A DNA stretch of 64,000 nucleotides from Tricholoma matsutake (taxonomy: Eukaryota; Basidiomycota; Agaricomycetes; Agaricales; Tricholomataceae), in NCBI GenBank assembly GCA_026075535.2, contig AP026544.2, positions 4,154,001 through 4,218,000 on the forward strand, read 5' to 3'. The first letter of the stretch is position 1. Every line of letters begins with the position of its first letter. Position numbers and translations under genes: made by a program. The notes beneath the pieces are model-generated. The model did no database searches, had not been told where the DNA came from, and saw only the letters and a program-made list of their open reading frames with translations. Positions 35,024 through 48,100 of this stretch are shown piece by piece.

Positions 35024-35480
35024 AGGTAGGGCTGATTCACATCCAACCACATCACATGGTTGAGGAGTGACAAATCATGACAAACAACCATTTCTCTAAT
35101 TACTGTTTGCTATAAGTATTTCTCTCAAATGTAAAACCTAAAGTCATTGCAGAATTGTGTTCCAAAGAGATTCTAGGTGCTCAATCATTTAACTTTTAAA
35201 GAGGCAGGAAGTTATTGGGTTTAGATCAATTGTACACCCATTTTTGGCAATACCCATAAATCAGCCTCAAACACTCATTGCAACTCTAATAACTTTTCTC
35301 CTCCATTAAAACTGAGTGATCAAACACATAGAGCCTCTTCATAAAACAATTTTGTATCAACTTTAGGTTTTACATTTGAGAACAACTGTTATGGGAAGTA
35401 GTAATTAGAGAAGTGGTAATTTGTTACAGTTTGTTACTCTTGAACCATGTGATGTGGTTGGATGTGAATGAGCCCTACCT
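35024..35480. mobile_element. MITE with ~110-bp inverted repeats and TA target duplication
   Basis: The left end AGGTAGGGCTGATTCACATC and the inverse of the right end agree over roughly 110 bases with scattered mismatches, including CCAACCACATCACATGGTT and TTTGAGAGAAATACT-like segments. TA dinucleotides flank both sides (35022-35023 and 35481-35482), as for Tc1/mariner-type (Stowaway-like) elements. No coding capacity. Confidence 0.82.
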
Positions 35481-38400
35481 TACTGGGAAATACAAGAAAT
35501 CGTCTTCACATATTGCCTCACATAGAGTCAAGAATCCGATCTATCCTCAAAACAATCTAAGCTTCTACGAGTTTTCTTGATTGATGAGAAACCTCTGCGA
35601 TCATCCTTATCCTCAATCCTCTTTCAACCCTCTTATCGTTAGCACTAGTAACCATCCCGACACTTCCTAGCCATCAGCTATAGCCTTCATATACTATCAA
35701 CCTATCAAAAGGTCCTCAGAATTCACACATCAACCATTGATGATAAACATTATTTGCTGTCAATATCATCGATCATCCTCAATATCAATTGATACTCCAT
35801 CAGACCATGCCAAACACCTTCCTCTCTTATAGAACTACCTTTACAACTAGTATAAACTAGTTGTCTTCCCATTGGTCAGACCACAAACATTTGGAACATC
35901 TTGCACCCTTCCTCTAACTTGCACAAATATCATTGGTTGCCTCATTGGCAGTTTTGGTGGTTTTCCCAAGTTGAGTATCATCATTTTTGGAGCCCACCAT
36001 GAGGGCTTTCTGGATCAGTTTATCATCAGACCTCCCCACCTTTCCACCACCATGTTTTTCAGCCTTTGGCTGAAGGAAGCGCGACGATTTCAATTTTGCA
36101 TTGAACTTGTAGTGCCTCTGACCCTCCTGTTATTTGGCACAATAAATTTTATGAAAAAAGACCGGTCTGAACCAGTCTTTTTTTGGTCCATGGACTGATT
36201 AGGACCAGTCCTAAAGGGTCTGGTTGTGGTCCTCCAATATCTGGGTCAGTCCTAGACCAGTTGCGGTTGCTGGTTGCCCCATTTGGAAGTCAAAAACTGG
36301 ACTGGACTGGACCTTTAAACACTAGGTGAGTCAGATTGATGAGCGGGGGTTCTGATATTGACAGACAGTCTCAGCATCTACATGTAGATGATCCATTGTG
36401 CATCTGAGACCATTGGTATCTGCATATATTCACCTGATTCTTCCTGCATAGAACCTTACTCTGTATAAATCCTTGGGAACTGACGTACAACATATTTTCT
36501 AGCATGCCATTAGAACCAATGTAACAAAAAAGTTGGAAACACTTATGATCACTTCAATGTCCTCCATGCCATACCTTATTTTATATATGGCATTGTCTGG
36601 CAGACAGCATACAAGTGGTGCCAGGGAAGTTTGATATCGCCAGAGCAGATATAAGGCAGATTCTGGATCAGTAGGCATTGGTGGTTTTGCATGTGGATTA
36701 ATCCTTGTATAGGATAATGCATTTGATAACAATCATGATCAATTAGTGGGTGTTGCATTGTTATCACAAGGTGGCATAACTGGATGAATTAGTTGGATCG
36801 ATTGGAGTACAACCAATGTCAGTCACATGTCCAATTGCATGTCGAACATTATATAGATAAGTCACCAATGTTCTGTGGTTGCATGAATGATAGTGTCATT
36901 ATGATGTAGAGGGAATTCTAAATTTTTGCAGCCTTATATTCTCCTTCCTTTGGGGTGTGAGCCATGGGGATTATGTAGTAAAATATATATATTTCTTCGT
37001 ACAACCTACAAATAAATCTACAAAGGATAAGGTAAAGTGAATAGCTATGGCTATGTGGAAATTGCAGCACACTGAACCATGCGATGGGGCCTCACCATTG
37101 TCCTGCCATTCTTTTTTTGTTGATTTCATCCTCTCATCACACCTGTTGTCTCATCATCCCCATTGTTTCATTGCCCCTGTTGTTTTGTTGTCCTGTTGTT
37201 ATGTTGTCCCATCAGTTGATTGTCTGAGTTGATCTGTTGTCCCTGTAGACCTCTCAATTCCCATCCTCTATACTTCTGTTGTCATTTACATTGGCACCCA
37301 ATCCATAATCCATCCTACGAGTAGTGGCTGGTAGACAGAGAAGTGGGTGCTGGGTTTTGTCATCGTTGTGGACCTGGTCTTTGTGCACCTGCTGTCATAG
37401 CCAAACTGTGACCCATGATCCACCCAATGAGTGGTTGCTCATAGAAATGGGGGTGGGTGCCATGTTGTCATGGGCGCCGTTGGGCGTTGCTGTTGCTTGT
37501 GAGGCTGGGATGGGTGGTGTGGCAATGGGGTCATTGTCCACTGGTAGTGCCTGTGGTCTAGTTGCTTGTAGGGCTGGTAGCAGATCCTAGGACAATGTTT
37601 TGCATTGGGGGTGTTGTGTATCAGTGATATACCAAGAGGGGGGTTGTTTGGTGCTTACTTGATGGTTGACTCCTCTCTGGTGCCCCACCCTGTCATCTTA
37701 ATCCTACTCAAGACCCCTCACATCCTGTTTGAATGGGGAGGAGTGACAGTGCGTAGGTGGGGGCATGGTTGTTCTATGTCAGCACCTGTCATTATCAGTA
37801 GTACAGACCCTAAAAATGGAAACAACAGTTACTTGGTTTATAAAGAGAAGAAATGAACAAGGAAAAAATGTACACTAGTGGGTTACCATGGTTTGAGCTC
37901 TCGTTCCATCCAAACTGGATTGGAGTGGTGGTAGAGGGTGTCATCATCGATGGTGGTGGTCAGTGCAAAGATCAGACATCTGAGCAGAATTAGAAAGAAC
38001 AAAAAAAATACCTGAGTAAGATGATAGGGATAGTATAGACATGTAGGGCCATAGATGAGCAAGCTTACCTGGTAACCTAAACCTTCTAGTCAGAATATGT
38101 ACCTGTTATTGGTGAGCACATCATGCAAGAGCCCCTGTCCTCCTTCACAGGCATAGGGTGCCTATCATGAATTTGGATCATAGACCAAAGGGACAAGCCC
38201 AACAATCCATGGTGGCCATGGCATAGGGTACCTGATGTGGACCACACAAGATTTGTGCACAACATACTGCGATATCAGATAATATGAACACACATACATT
38301 TTTGTTAGATGTTCAGGCAAGTGTAGATATACGTGCTAATTGCAATGGTGGTATGGAAGAAAGAAAGAAAGAAAGATTTGAAACTATTTAAGGCTCACAA

Positions 38401-39676
38401 CCAATGCAATACATCAGTCAACAATAAACAATGAGAACCATGTGATCGACACCGTAACCATGTGCACCTCAGCAATTTTATTGTAAAATTTCAGAGACTC
38501 GCAGACAGTCTATGAAGTAGGATATTTAGTAATTAGTATTCAGTACTGAGGGCTCACAATGTACCTTATACAATCCAGGTCTGTTGGGTAATACAAGCCA
38601 TCATAATGGTTCTCTGTTGGCAGATGGGCTTGCATATTACGGACGAGCTGCTTGAATGGCAGGTGGTATTTTTTGGAGGCTGGCACAAGATGTTGTTAGT
38701 GAAAAGGCAGTGACATGTGGGCCTTCAACATCTGTTTTGGTGGATGAGTTAGTCTTAGGTTCCATCAAGAGATTTTACCTCATCGACAACACACTGTTTT
38801 TGAGTGAGATGGACATCATTTGTAGAGTGTACTTTGTGGAAAGTAAGTTCTACTTGCTCATTCTATTGTGTAGGACTTGCCTACCTTTATTACAGAAGTT
38901 ACAAACCAGGATTTATGATTGTTGTGGTGGCTGAAACAGAATATGTGGGAGACGTGTGTGTTAAATGTTGGCTACTGGATAGCGGACTGCGAGGCATGGT
39001 ACCAGAGGCGTCTGGCAGAGATCAAGAGTGGAGAGGCCAAGCTGCATAGTGCAACAGATTGGAAGCACAAGTTGAAGTACAGGTCGATGATCATGCATAT
39101 GTTCTGCAAGAACACCGATATGCTGGCAAATATGGTTCTCAATGAGAGGTATCATTACTGGACAGCATGAATGAAACATCTGTTGCCCTGCATTCACATC
39201 CATTATCCAACACTAATTGTTTCTTCTTCCTTCTTCAGCATGATAGATACCTCCCAAATGCCATGTTAAATCATTCTGTGTAATTCTAACCTGCATCTGT
39301 AAGACTTTGCATATAGTGAATCAAATCCATGGTCATTTTCCTGGAAAATCATCTGGGGTGAATGGACACAAAAAAAATATGCATCTACAAAGATAACAAG
39401 CAGGCTGTTAAACATCATGTTCTGAGCAGCCACCCATCGTAATTGTGTAGCTTGCAGTACTAACTTACCCTTTCTGCGACAAGAATGTATGGGTAGATAA
39501 ATGTCCATTTCCAAAATAGACTTGTATGACCTCTTTTTCATCTTAGAGACTTTGAATTGTACAGGTCCATAACTCTCATAAACTGACGTACTTCAATCCT
39601 CGCACACAATCTCCAACCACAAGCACAATTCTCACAACCCACCCTCATTCATCATCTCAAACCACAACCATCACAT
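35481..39676. other. Gene-poor region with simple and low-complexity sequence
   Basis: No gene can be supported. A palindrome-rich patch at about 36165-36310 repeats GGACCAGTCC-type words and may be a decayed DNA-transposon end. The region 37060-37600 is rich in TGTTGT and GTGGT and gives only low-complexity ORFs. A GAAA microsatellite lies near 38350-38373. At 38940-39170 a stretch reads DCEAWYQRRLAEIKSGEAK in one frame, possibly a gene relic of unknown type. Confidence 0.4.
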
Positions 39677-39837
39677 ATGGCACCTCAGAATACTCAATTT
39701 CAACACCCTTGGCCCTTCAGAGTAAGTGTCTTATTCATTATTTGTATTTCTTCCCCCTAATTGTTGGTTCCTTACAGGTTGGCGAACAGGTCAAGGTCCA
39801 TAGAGACAGTAGATGGCACCAAGCCAGATTCCTACAC
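39677..39837 (+). pseudogene. 5' end of an unidentified gene, cut by gypsy D
   Basis: ATG 39677 opens a 15-codon exon (39677-39721) ending WPFR, then a 56-base GT-AG intron, then an exon from 39778 reading VGEQVKVHRDSRWHQARFLH up to the insertion. The second exon looks like the start of a small beta-barrel (tudor/agenet/SH3-like) module, but this is only suggestive. The continuation should follow the target duplication at 51642-51646, where about 50 non-AT-rich bases precede mitochondrial-like DNA. Confidence 0.4.
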
Positions 39838-40522
39838 TGTAAAGGGACTAGGGGGGTGCCCTGTGTGTTTCTCCTATTTTTTACATTCATTCTATATTTT
39901 TCCTCACTTTATTTCTGTAAGCCTGGCTTATATCATCTTATGGACATCTATATACTTTGAACCTTATATACTACTAGATACAAGAAAATTCCCCATCCTT
40001 CCTTTTCTACTACTTGCTTCTCCATACTCAGCTTTTGTAATTGTCCCTCACTCCTAAATACATGTCATTGTCCTGTTATATCGTGTGGTTAAAAGTGAGT
40101 TTGTTTGTTCTTTTCTCTCCTTACATTCCTCCCCAGTGTTTCCTATCCCAATTAAGGGATAGGCTTACAATTTCCTTCTATTCTTCATTTTCTATGATTT
40201 TTCCAGATTTTATTACTAATTTTCCCTTTCTATCAAGTTTGTGTATGTTGACAGTTTTATATTTAGAGGTGGAGCACCCCTTCCGACATCTACCCCTTGG
40301 TATGATGTCATTTGGTGGCCTTGATCCACCTATCTCTGCCTTTTCTATTTTTAGGTTATTATTTGATTTTTGTTGTCTTCACATATACTGGGCATCGGCA
40401 AAGGGATCCTTAGAGTTTTCTCTTTGGATTTCCCTTTGCTAGGTGTGTCCCCAATCCCTGTACTATGTAGTATAATTTTAACTTCGGATTTCCCTTTGCT
40501 AGAGGCTGAGGTTGCCCTTATA
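39838..40522 (+). repeat. 5' LTR of gypsy D (426 bp plus 259-bp insertion)
   Basis: Similar to 51216-51641 on both sides of the insert at 39916-40169. It contains paired copies of a TCGGATTTCCCTTTGCTAG-like word near its end. Confidence 0.88.
39916..40169. mobile_element. 254-bp solo-LTR-like insertion inside the 5' LTR of gypsy D
   Basis: Ends TGTAAGCCTGG...AGGCTTACA form a short inverted repeat with TG...CA termini. ATTTC flanks both sides (39911-39915 and 40170-40174), a 5-bp target duplication. The insert is absent from the 3' LTR of D, and its removal restores equal LTR length. Size, termini and duplication fit a small solo LTR; no coding sequence. Confidence 0.82.
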
Positions 40523-40688
40523 GTAGAAAACTCTCCCCTAAGGCCCAAAATTGCAAACACACTGCCCAAGATAGGCAGGTACAGAGTGGACAATGCTTCC
40601 CAAAGCTCCACAGACTCCCTACACACCATTCCAGATAGTCTCACCTTTACTGTGCTGCCATTTTCACCAAACGTGCCCCCTAGCAACA

Positions 40689-41807
40689 TGGACGCATCAG
40701 AGCACCTTGATGCACTTGAAAGCGACATTTCCAGAATATGCGCACAAATCGATTCACTCAAATCTATGATTGAAAACTTTGTCAGGACCCTCCAGACTAA
40801 CCCTATGACCAATATTCCCCCCATTGCGACTCCAAGCGCACCCAACAACGACGTACCACCAAACATGCCCACTAAAGAGCACACCCAGATCAAACCATCC
40901 CCCCCCCACTGAATTTAATGGCGCATGTGCACAGAGATGTGCATTCCTTAATTCCTGTGAGTTATACATCAGTCTCCAGTTGCATCAATTTGTCAATGAG
41001 GCTGCAAAAATTTATTGGGCCTTCACATACATGAAATCTGAACATGCCTATCTCTACGTGGACTGTATTCTGCATCAAACTAAAGAACTCGGTTCTCTAC
41101 CTTTCTCCACTTGGGGTGACTTTTGAGCCAAGTTTGTATGCCACTTTTGTCCCCTCAATGAGTGCCACTGAGCAGTGACACGACTTGAGTCATCCTCTTA
41201 CCACCAGGCACATCGATCTGTGGACAATTATATCGATGAGTTTAAGGATTTGGTGGACATAGCAGGATATGGGAGTGGGCTACCAGTGGTGGTGAAGTTC
41301 CAACGGGGTTTCAACCAAGAAATTCAGGACCAGATTGCACAGATGTTGGAAGAGCACCTAGCGGATGATGATATCTATGCTTGGTATGAAGCTGCTTTAC
41401 TCTGTGACAAGAACTGACTCACAAATGTGGCATTTAATGCTGCATTCTATGCTCCAACTACCACTCATGTGCCCTACACCTTCAATCAAACCCTTCCCCG
41501 CCTTAACCCCATTCCTGTTTGTCAAACTCCCACACCAGCCATCAATGTCCCAGTACCAATAGATGTTGATGCAGCCCATAGCCATGCATGTAGGTTGGAT
41601 TTCTGCTACTGCTGTGGGGAAACTGGGCACAGGGCTGGAGCATGTCCCCATCATCAGGATATCTGCATGCTCACCCCCAAGGGGCAAGATGAACTCCTCC
41701 AAGACTTGTTGGCACTTGTAGATTTTGAGGAAGTGAAGGATCAGATTGCAGAGGAGATCAAGTCAGAAGTTGTAGAGGAGCAGGATTTTTCTATTTGCAG
41801 CGAGTGA
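40689..41807 (+). pseudogene. Gypsy D gag
   Basis: Starts near ATG 40689 (MDASEHLDALESDISRICAQ). Stops at about 40912, 41126 and 41415 break the frame. Gag core words are SYHQAHRSVDNYIDEFKDLV and FQRGFNQEIQDQIAQML. The zinc knuckle CYCCGETGHRAGAC (about 41602-41643) is a perfect CX2CX4HX4C. An acidic tail ends at TGA 41805. Inactive. Confidence 0.82.
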
Positions 41808-41819
41808 ATCGTACGCCCT

Positions 41820-44817
41820 CACTGCCTGTCCATAACCACTTTGAAGTCTTGTCAGTTGAATCCCTGGAGAATGAATCCATTTCTGTGACTGTTCCCCTCT
41901 CTGACCCTTCGAAGTTGGCTGAAGATGTACCTGCTCTTCCCATCTCCCCCTCTGCCCCACACCCCAAAATTAAATCATGGGAGCGTAAACTACCATGCAA
42001 ATATATTGTTGCATCCACTCCCTCTACACATTCCTTGAATCTAGCAATTGAACTGCAGATGACCGATACTGGACAGATACTTGGTGTCTCTGTGCTTCTG
42101 GACTCTGATGCGACCGGTCTCTTTATTGATGCCCATCTTGCACAACAACATCGCCTAAATACTCACTCACTCTCACATCCAATACCTGTGTATAATGTGG
42201 ATGGGTCCCCAAATGAAGCTGGTGCCATCTGAGAGGTTGTAGACCTGGTCCTCCATTACAAAGATCATAGTGAGCATGCCCTTTTTGCTGTCACTCAATT
42301 AGGAAAGCAAAAGGTGATTTTGGGCTATCCATGGCTTCGAGACCATAACCCAGAGGTCGACTGGTGTACTGGGGAGGTTACCATGAGCCGATGTCCATCC
42401 TGCTGTCGTACTTGTTTCACAGAAGCCAGGCAAGAACATCGTGGACAAAAGGTGGCGATATGACATACTTGGAAGTGTCATGCCAGACCCCTGCCTATAC
42501 CTGAAGTAGAGTTGGAAGAGGTTCCTGATCTGATGCCGGACTTGGATGATGATGATGAGGAGCCAGAGGAAGTGAAGGAAAGTGATCAGATCTTCTACAC
42601 TGCAATTCATCCATCGCATGAGGTGTGTGCTACATCGAACATATCCCAATGCCTCACTGACGCCTTCCACAAAAACAATGCTGCTAAATCCTCTACTAAT
42701 TCCTTGCTCCCTCATCTCCATGAGTTTGGAGATGTGTTCTCCAAGGAATCATTCAACTCTCTTCCTGCGTGCAAGCCATAGGATCATGCGATCGAACTCA
42801 CCCCCGGTGCAATCCCTTCATCCTGCAAGGTCTATCCTCTCTCTCCTGAAGAACAATGACAGCTTGACCAGTTCATCAACAAATACCTGGCCTCTGGACG
42901 TATTCGACCATCGAAGTCACCCATGGCCTCTTCCTTTTTCTTTGTCAAGAAGAAGGATGGCTCACTTCAACCAGTTCAAGACTACAGAAGGCTCAACAAC
43001 ATCATGGTCAAAAATCGCTACCCATTACCTCTCATCGTTGAACTTGTGAACCAGCTCCATGGAGCCCGATACTTCATCAAGCTCAACATCCATCGGGGCT
43101 ACAATAATGTGAGGATAAAGGAGGGAGATGAGTGGAAGGCAGCCTTTCATACCAACCATGGTCTTTTTGAACTGCTTGTCATGTTCTTTGGCCTTACTAA
43201 TAGCCCTGCCACCTTTCAGACCATGATGAACAACATTTTCCATGACCTCATCCTTGAAAGTGTTGTCTGCATCTATCTTGATGACATCCTCATCTTCACT
43301 TGCACAGTTGAAGAGCACTGTCGCATCATGCGCCTTGTCCTAGAATGGCTTCAACAGTACAAACTCTACCTTCATCAGGACAAGTACAAGTTTGAGAAGA
43401 CCAAGATTGAATACCTCAGCCTGATTATCTTGGAGGGTCAGGTGGAGATGGATCCTATCAAGGTGAATGGGGTCATGGCTTGGCTGATGCCCACAAACAA
43501 GAAAGAGGTGCAGTCTTTCCTGGGCTTCATCAATTTCTATTAGTGTTTTATCAAGGATTTCTCACATCATGCACAACCACTGTTCGACTTGACAGGAAAG
43601 GAGGCATGGAGGTGGGATAATGCACAACAGGAGGCATTCAAAAGGCTTAAAGAGATGGTCACTTCCACTCCCATTCTTACCTTTGCTGATGATTCGCATT
43701 CTTTTCGTGTAGAAGCTGACAGTTCTGACTTTGCGATGGGCACCGTGTTGTCTTAGCAGTCTCCAGAGGACCAGAAGTGGCATCCTGTTGCATTCTACTT
43801 CAAAAGCCTTAGTGCTGTAGAGTGAAATTACGAGATCCATGACAAGGAGATGTTGGCGATAATGCATGCGCTTGAGGAGTGGCGACACTTCCTTTAGGGT
43901 GCCCAACACAAAGTGGAAATTTGGACAGATCACAAGAATCTCGAGTACTTTATGACAGCCAAGAAATTGAACCATCGTCAAGCTCATTGGTCTCTGTATC
44001 TATCCAGATTCAACTTTTCCTTGCACCATTGTTCAGGTTGCAGCATAGGGAAGACCGATGCCCTCTCCCAACGTGCAGACCATGGGGATGGCAGTGATGA
44101 CAACCAAAACATTGTGTTGTTGCAGCCAGACCTGTTCACTATCCGGGCACTGGAAGGCATCGCACCCCAGGGCAAGGAGCGGGACATCCTACATGACATT
44201 CATTGCACAAACCATAGCGGTTTACATGAGGATATTGTTGCCCAAGCTGTTAAAGAACTGAGGAAAGGATCCACCCTTTCCTTGCATGCGGCAGAGTGGG
44301 CTGAAAAAGAGGACTTGTTGTATTTCAGGAACCACATCTACGTTCTCAATGACCCAGACCTTCACTGGTGCATCATATCCCAACACCATGACTCACAGAT
44401 TGCTGGTCATCCTGGACACTGAAAGACCTTGGAGCTCATCTCACGGAATTATTGGTGGCCACAAATGTCACAGCTCATTGGTCAGTATTGTCACACTTGT
44501 AACCTTTGCTTATGCACCAAGGTTCCTCATTGCAAACCTATTGGCGAGCTACACTCTCTTTTTGTTCCAGAGAGTCGTTGGGATGTTGTCAGTGTCAACT
44601 TTGTGGTGGAGTTGTCAGAGTCGAATGGGTTTGATGCGATGATGTGCACAGTTGATTCAGTGGGAAAACGCACTCACTTCATTTCCACTCACACCACTGT
44701 CAGTGCCCTGGGTGCTACCCAACTCTACCTCCACCATGTGTGGAAATTACACAGACTTCCTGATGCTTTCCTCTCTGATTATGGCCCTTAGTTCATGGCA
44801 GAGTTCACTTATGAGCT
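41820..44817 (+). pseudogene. Gypsy D pol, upstream part (protease, RT, RNase H, N-terminal integrase)
   Basis: Protease reads LLDSDATGLF, with Asp replacing the Gly of the DSG triad (about 42100). RT (42870-43540) has YLDDILIF intact but KLNIHRGY in place of KLDI (43085-43087). RNase H (about 43640-44000) has EADSSDFAMG and TDHKNLEYF, with stops at 43541, 43754, 43823 and 43896. Integrase has CHTCNLC near 44490-44510, then VSVNFVVEL, first catalytic Asp now Asn (44597-44599), and LSDYGP near 44775. Cut by the copia element at 44823. Confidence 0.88.
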
Positions 44818-44822
44818 GTACC

Positions 44823-45096
44823 TGTTGGAGCAGACTATATATGCTGCACAGTGGAAGAGACAACACATTCCTTACAACCTACCTGGGGTTTACTTAGACT
44901 TACAGCTAGGGTTAGCAGAGGTAAGAACACTGTATTCCTACTACGGTACAGGTTCTCCTTATATACATAATAATAAGGATGTCACATGACTCAGGAATGT
45001 GTTTACCACATGTATGCGCAGTAAGCGCAGTAACATGCGTATGCTGCATGTATTGCCTCATGTATACAGCATGCATCACTGGGATTAATTTCAACA
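44823..45096 (-). repeat. 3' LTR of the copia element (274 bp)
   Basis: Directly followed in plus orientation by seven C residues (45097-45103), the complement of the polypurine tract. Confidence 0.94.
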
Positions 45097-45103
45097 CCCC
45101 CCC
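45097..45103 (-). other. Polypurine tract of the copia element
   Basis: Minus strand reads GAGGGGGGG immediately before the 3' LTR. Confidence 0.8.
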
Positions 45104-45134
45104 TCAAACTGTACAGCGCTCTAAGCAGCTAAGT

Positions 45135-48100
45135 TTAAATCTCGAAAGTAATTCTGAGAGAGTCTCTAAATTTCCTGAATAGGACAGCGCCAAGGTTCTT
45201 TGTGAACATGTCAGCCGGATTATCACTTCCAGGAATGAAAACGACTGTGACTTTGTCATTTTCTATGCATTTGCGGGTGTAGTGGTAGCAAATGTCTATA
45301 TGTTTGGTCCTTCTTTCCTGAACTGGATTTGATCCAATAAAGATGGATCCCTGATTATCAGCGCAGATTGGTATGTGCTTCAGTGTATATCCAAGTTCCT
45401 GGAATAAGGACTCTATCCACACTATCTGCCGACAAGTGTCGGAGAGAGCCATATATTCGGCTTCTGTGGATGACAGTGCTACAGTTTTTTGTAAACGGGA
45501 CTGCCAGCACACAATGCCACTCGCTAGAGTAGCAAAGTAACCCGTTGTAGATCGGCGCTTGACAGTGTCAGCTGCCCAATCAGAATCTGTGAAGGCCTGC
45601 AGCCCCTCAGATTTTTCTCCATCATAGACTATACTGTACTTCTGGGTTCCCACCAGATAGCGCATTATGTACATTGCTTTGTCTAGATGTTCTTGGCTAG
45701 GATTAGCCGAGAATTGCAACATCTTGATTACTGCGTAAGCGATATCAGGTCGCATTCTGAGCATCAGATACAATAAAGATCCGATCACAGACTGATATTT
45801 CGATCTAAGTGCCACGTTTGGCGTCGCTGTGTTCTCCGACGGTTTGTAGCCAGTCGGGAGTGGAGTGGGGGCAACTTTGGCATTTGTCATCTTGAACCTC
45901 TCGAGCACTTTGGCGAGATATTCTGTTTGATCGAGTTTGACTTTTGTAGCGGTCTGGGTGATGCGCATGCCTAAGAATTCCATGACTTTTTCAGTACTAC
46001 GGCACTCCCAATGCTTCAGGCAAGCATTCTTCTTTTCATCCACAAGTTTCTTGTTCTTGCCCATGAACAAGCCATCATCAACATAGACTAGCGCAATAAT
46101 GATGCTGCCTGTCTTAGGATCCTTGTGTATGAAGATGCCGGCATCGGAGCTGGCGCGCACAAACCCAATGGTGCGCATAAATGCCTCTAGCTCTTTCCAC
46201 CATGCTAGTGAAGCCTGTTTAAGGCCATACAATGCTCGGCGTAAGCACATTACTTTGCGCTCTTTACCCTCAAGTCTGAAACCCTCGGGTTGATCCATAT
46301 AGATCTCCTCATCAAGTTTGCCATATAAAAATGCGGTTTTTACATCTAGACCGGTCATATACATGCCTTCTAGAGACGCAAGGGCAAACATGAGGCGTAC
46401 GGTCTCGTAGCGGACTACTGGTGAGAAAATCTCATCAAAGTCAACACCTTCGACTTGTGAAAAGCCTTTGGCCACGAGTCTGGCTCGTTTTCTTCCATCC
46501 GATTTCACGGAGAAAACCCATCTATTTTTGATCGTTTTCTGATCATGTGGAAGATCGACGATATCATAGACTTGTCGCTTGCGAAGAGCCTCTAACTCTT
46601 CACGACAAGCATGTTTCCACTCAAGTTGCTGCTGCCGGGGTAGGCGCGCAATATTGTGAAATTGGTTTGGAACTAGGCTTTTTCCGCTTGATGGTATGAC
46701 TGCTTTTGATAACAGCCAGCGGATAAGCTCATCTCCACCTTCCTTGGTTATCTTTTTAATATAACCTGCTTTGTCCGGTTCCCCCATTGGGTAATCATAT
46801 TCTTGATTATTGGAATTGGGCACACTCTCGTGGGGTGCCAAACTCGGTCCAGCAACCGGTTCTTGCTGTTGAGGTCGTGGTCGTGTTCGGTTATGATCCG
46901 AATCTTGACCCACAGACTTCTTCCAATATCGATCATGCGCAATGTCTCTCTCTATGTCAGAGGGGAGTCGCTGTTCTCCATAGGTATTGCCGGGACGGTT
47001 TGGGATTTTCCTCTGCCTGCCTGATCGACGGGGCAATTGCTGCCATTCCTGTTGATCTTCACATCTTGGACAAAAGTCCTCAGTGTTAACTGGAGGTGGC
47101 GGAGGAGGAGCATTAGTCGCATTGTCATGCACCTTTTGCTCGCTTGGTAAATCATCATCATCATCTTCTAATGATGGAGGAAGGGGCAGATTTTGTGGCG
47201 GTATAGGGTCATCGCCATCCGTTCCAGATGAGTGGTCATCATCTTCTGGTTCTGGAGGTGGAAAATCACCAAGGTCTGTCTTGGCAGGAGTTTTAGCTCC
47301 AGGACAGCATGGGAACATCGTTTCATCAAATAGTGCCATGGCACCAATGAATATTGTGCCATTTTGTCGCATGAAACGATATGCTTTAATGCCATCTTCT
47401 ACTCCAAGGTACGTCATTAACTCCAATCGAGGAGATAATGTTGTTGGACGTCTTTCCTTTGGTAGATAGACATAAGCACCGCAACCGAAGACCTTCAGAT
47501 TGTTTAGATCTGGACGGACCTTTGTCAGGTCCTCAAAAGGTGTCAGCCATTTCAGGCGCCTTATTGGGGTTCGGTTGTATAAATGTGTTGCATGTTCTAT
47601 GCAAAATTCCCACCATGATTGTGGTAGACAAGCGGTGAATCGCAAGGTTTGTGACTTTTCCATTATTGTCCTTATGGCGCGCTCTGCGCGCCCGTTCTGT
47701 TGATGAACGTGGGGTGCAGACATCTCTATTTTGATGCCTAAGTCCTTGAGCTGTTTTTGTAGCTCATGATCCTTGAACTCCCCCCCTGGATTGACACGCC
47801 AGCACTTGATTGTAGCGCCATATAGGGTTTTAGCCATCGCTTGAAATTGTCTAATCGCTGCAGCAGCGTCAGATTTCTTTCTGAGACATTGGACCCAAAT
47901 ATGTGACGTTTTGTCATCCAGAAATACAATGAAGTATTTATGTTTGTGGTACGATAGTACCGGGAGTTCCTTTAGGTCGGAATGTATTAATTCAAAGGAT
48001 TTGTCAGCTCGTGAGTCTGACTCGGGAAAAGATTTTGAGGTCATTTTCCCTTCTGCACACCCTGGACATATAATTTTGTCTTTAGGAATAATTAAATTTC

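Noticed and set aside
36165..36310. GGACCAGTCC-rich patch as a regulatory cluster or transposon end
   Set aside because: Palindromic words recur, but I could not find matching inverted ends or a target duplication.
37047..37860. Open frames rich in Ser, Val, Gly and Cys
   Set aside because: They follow TGTTGT/GTGGT-type low-complexity DNA, with no domain, intron pattern or homology.
40370..40912. 180-codon frame running out of the gypsy D 5' LTR
   Set aside because: The first part lies in the LTR; the plausible gag start is the Met at 40689.
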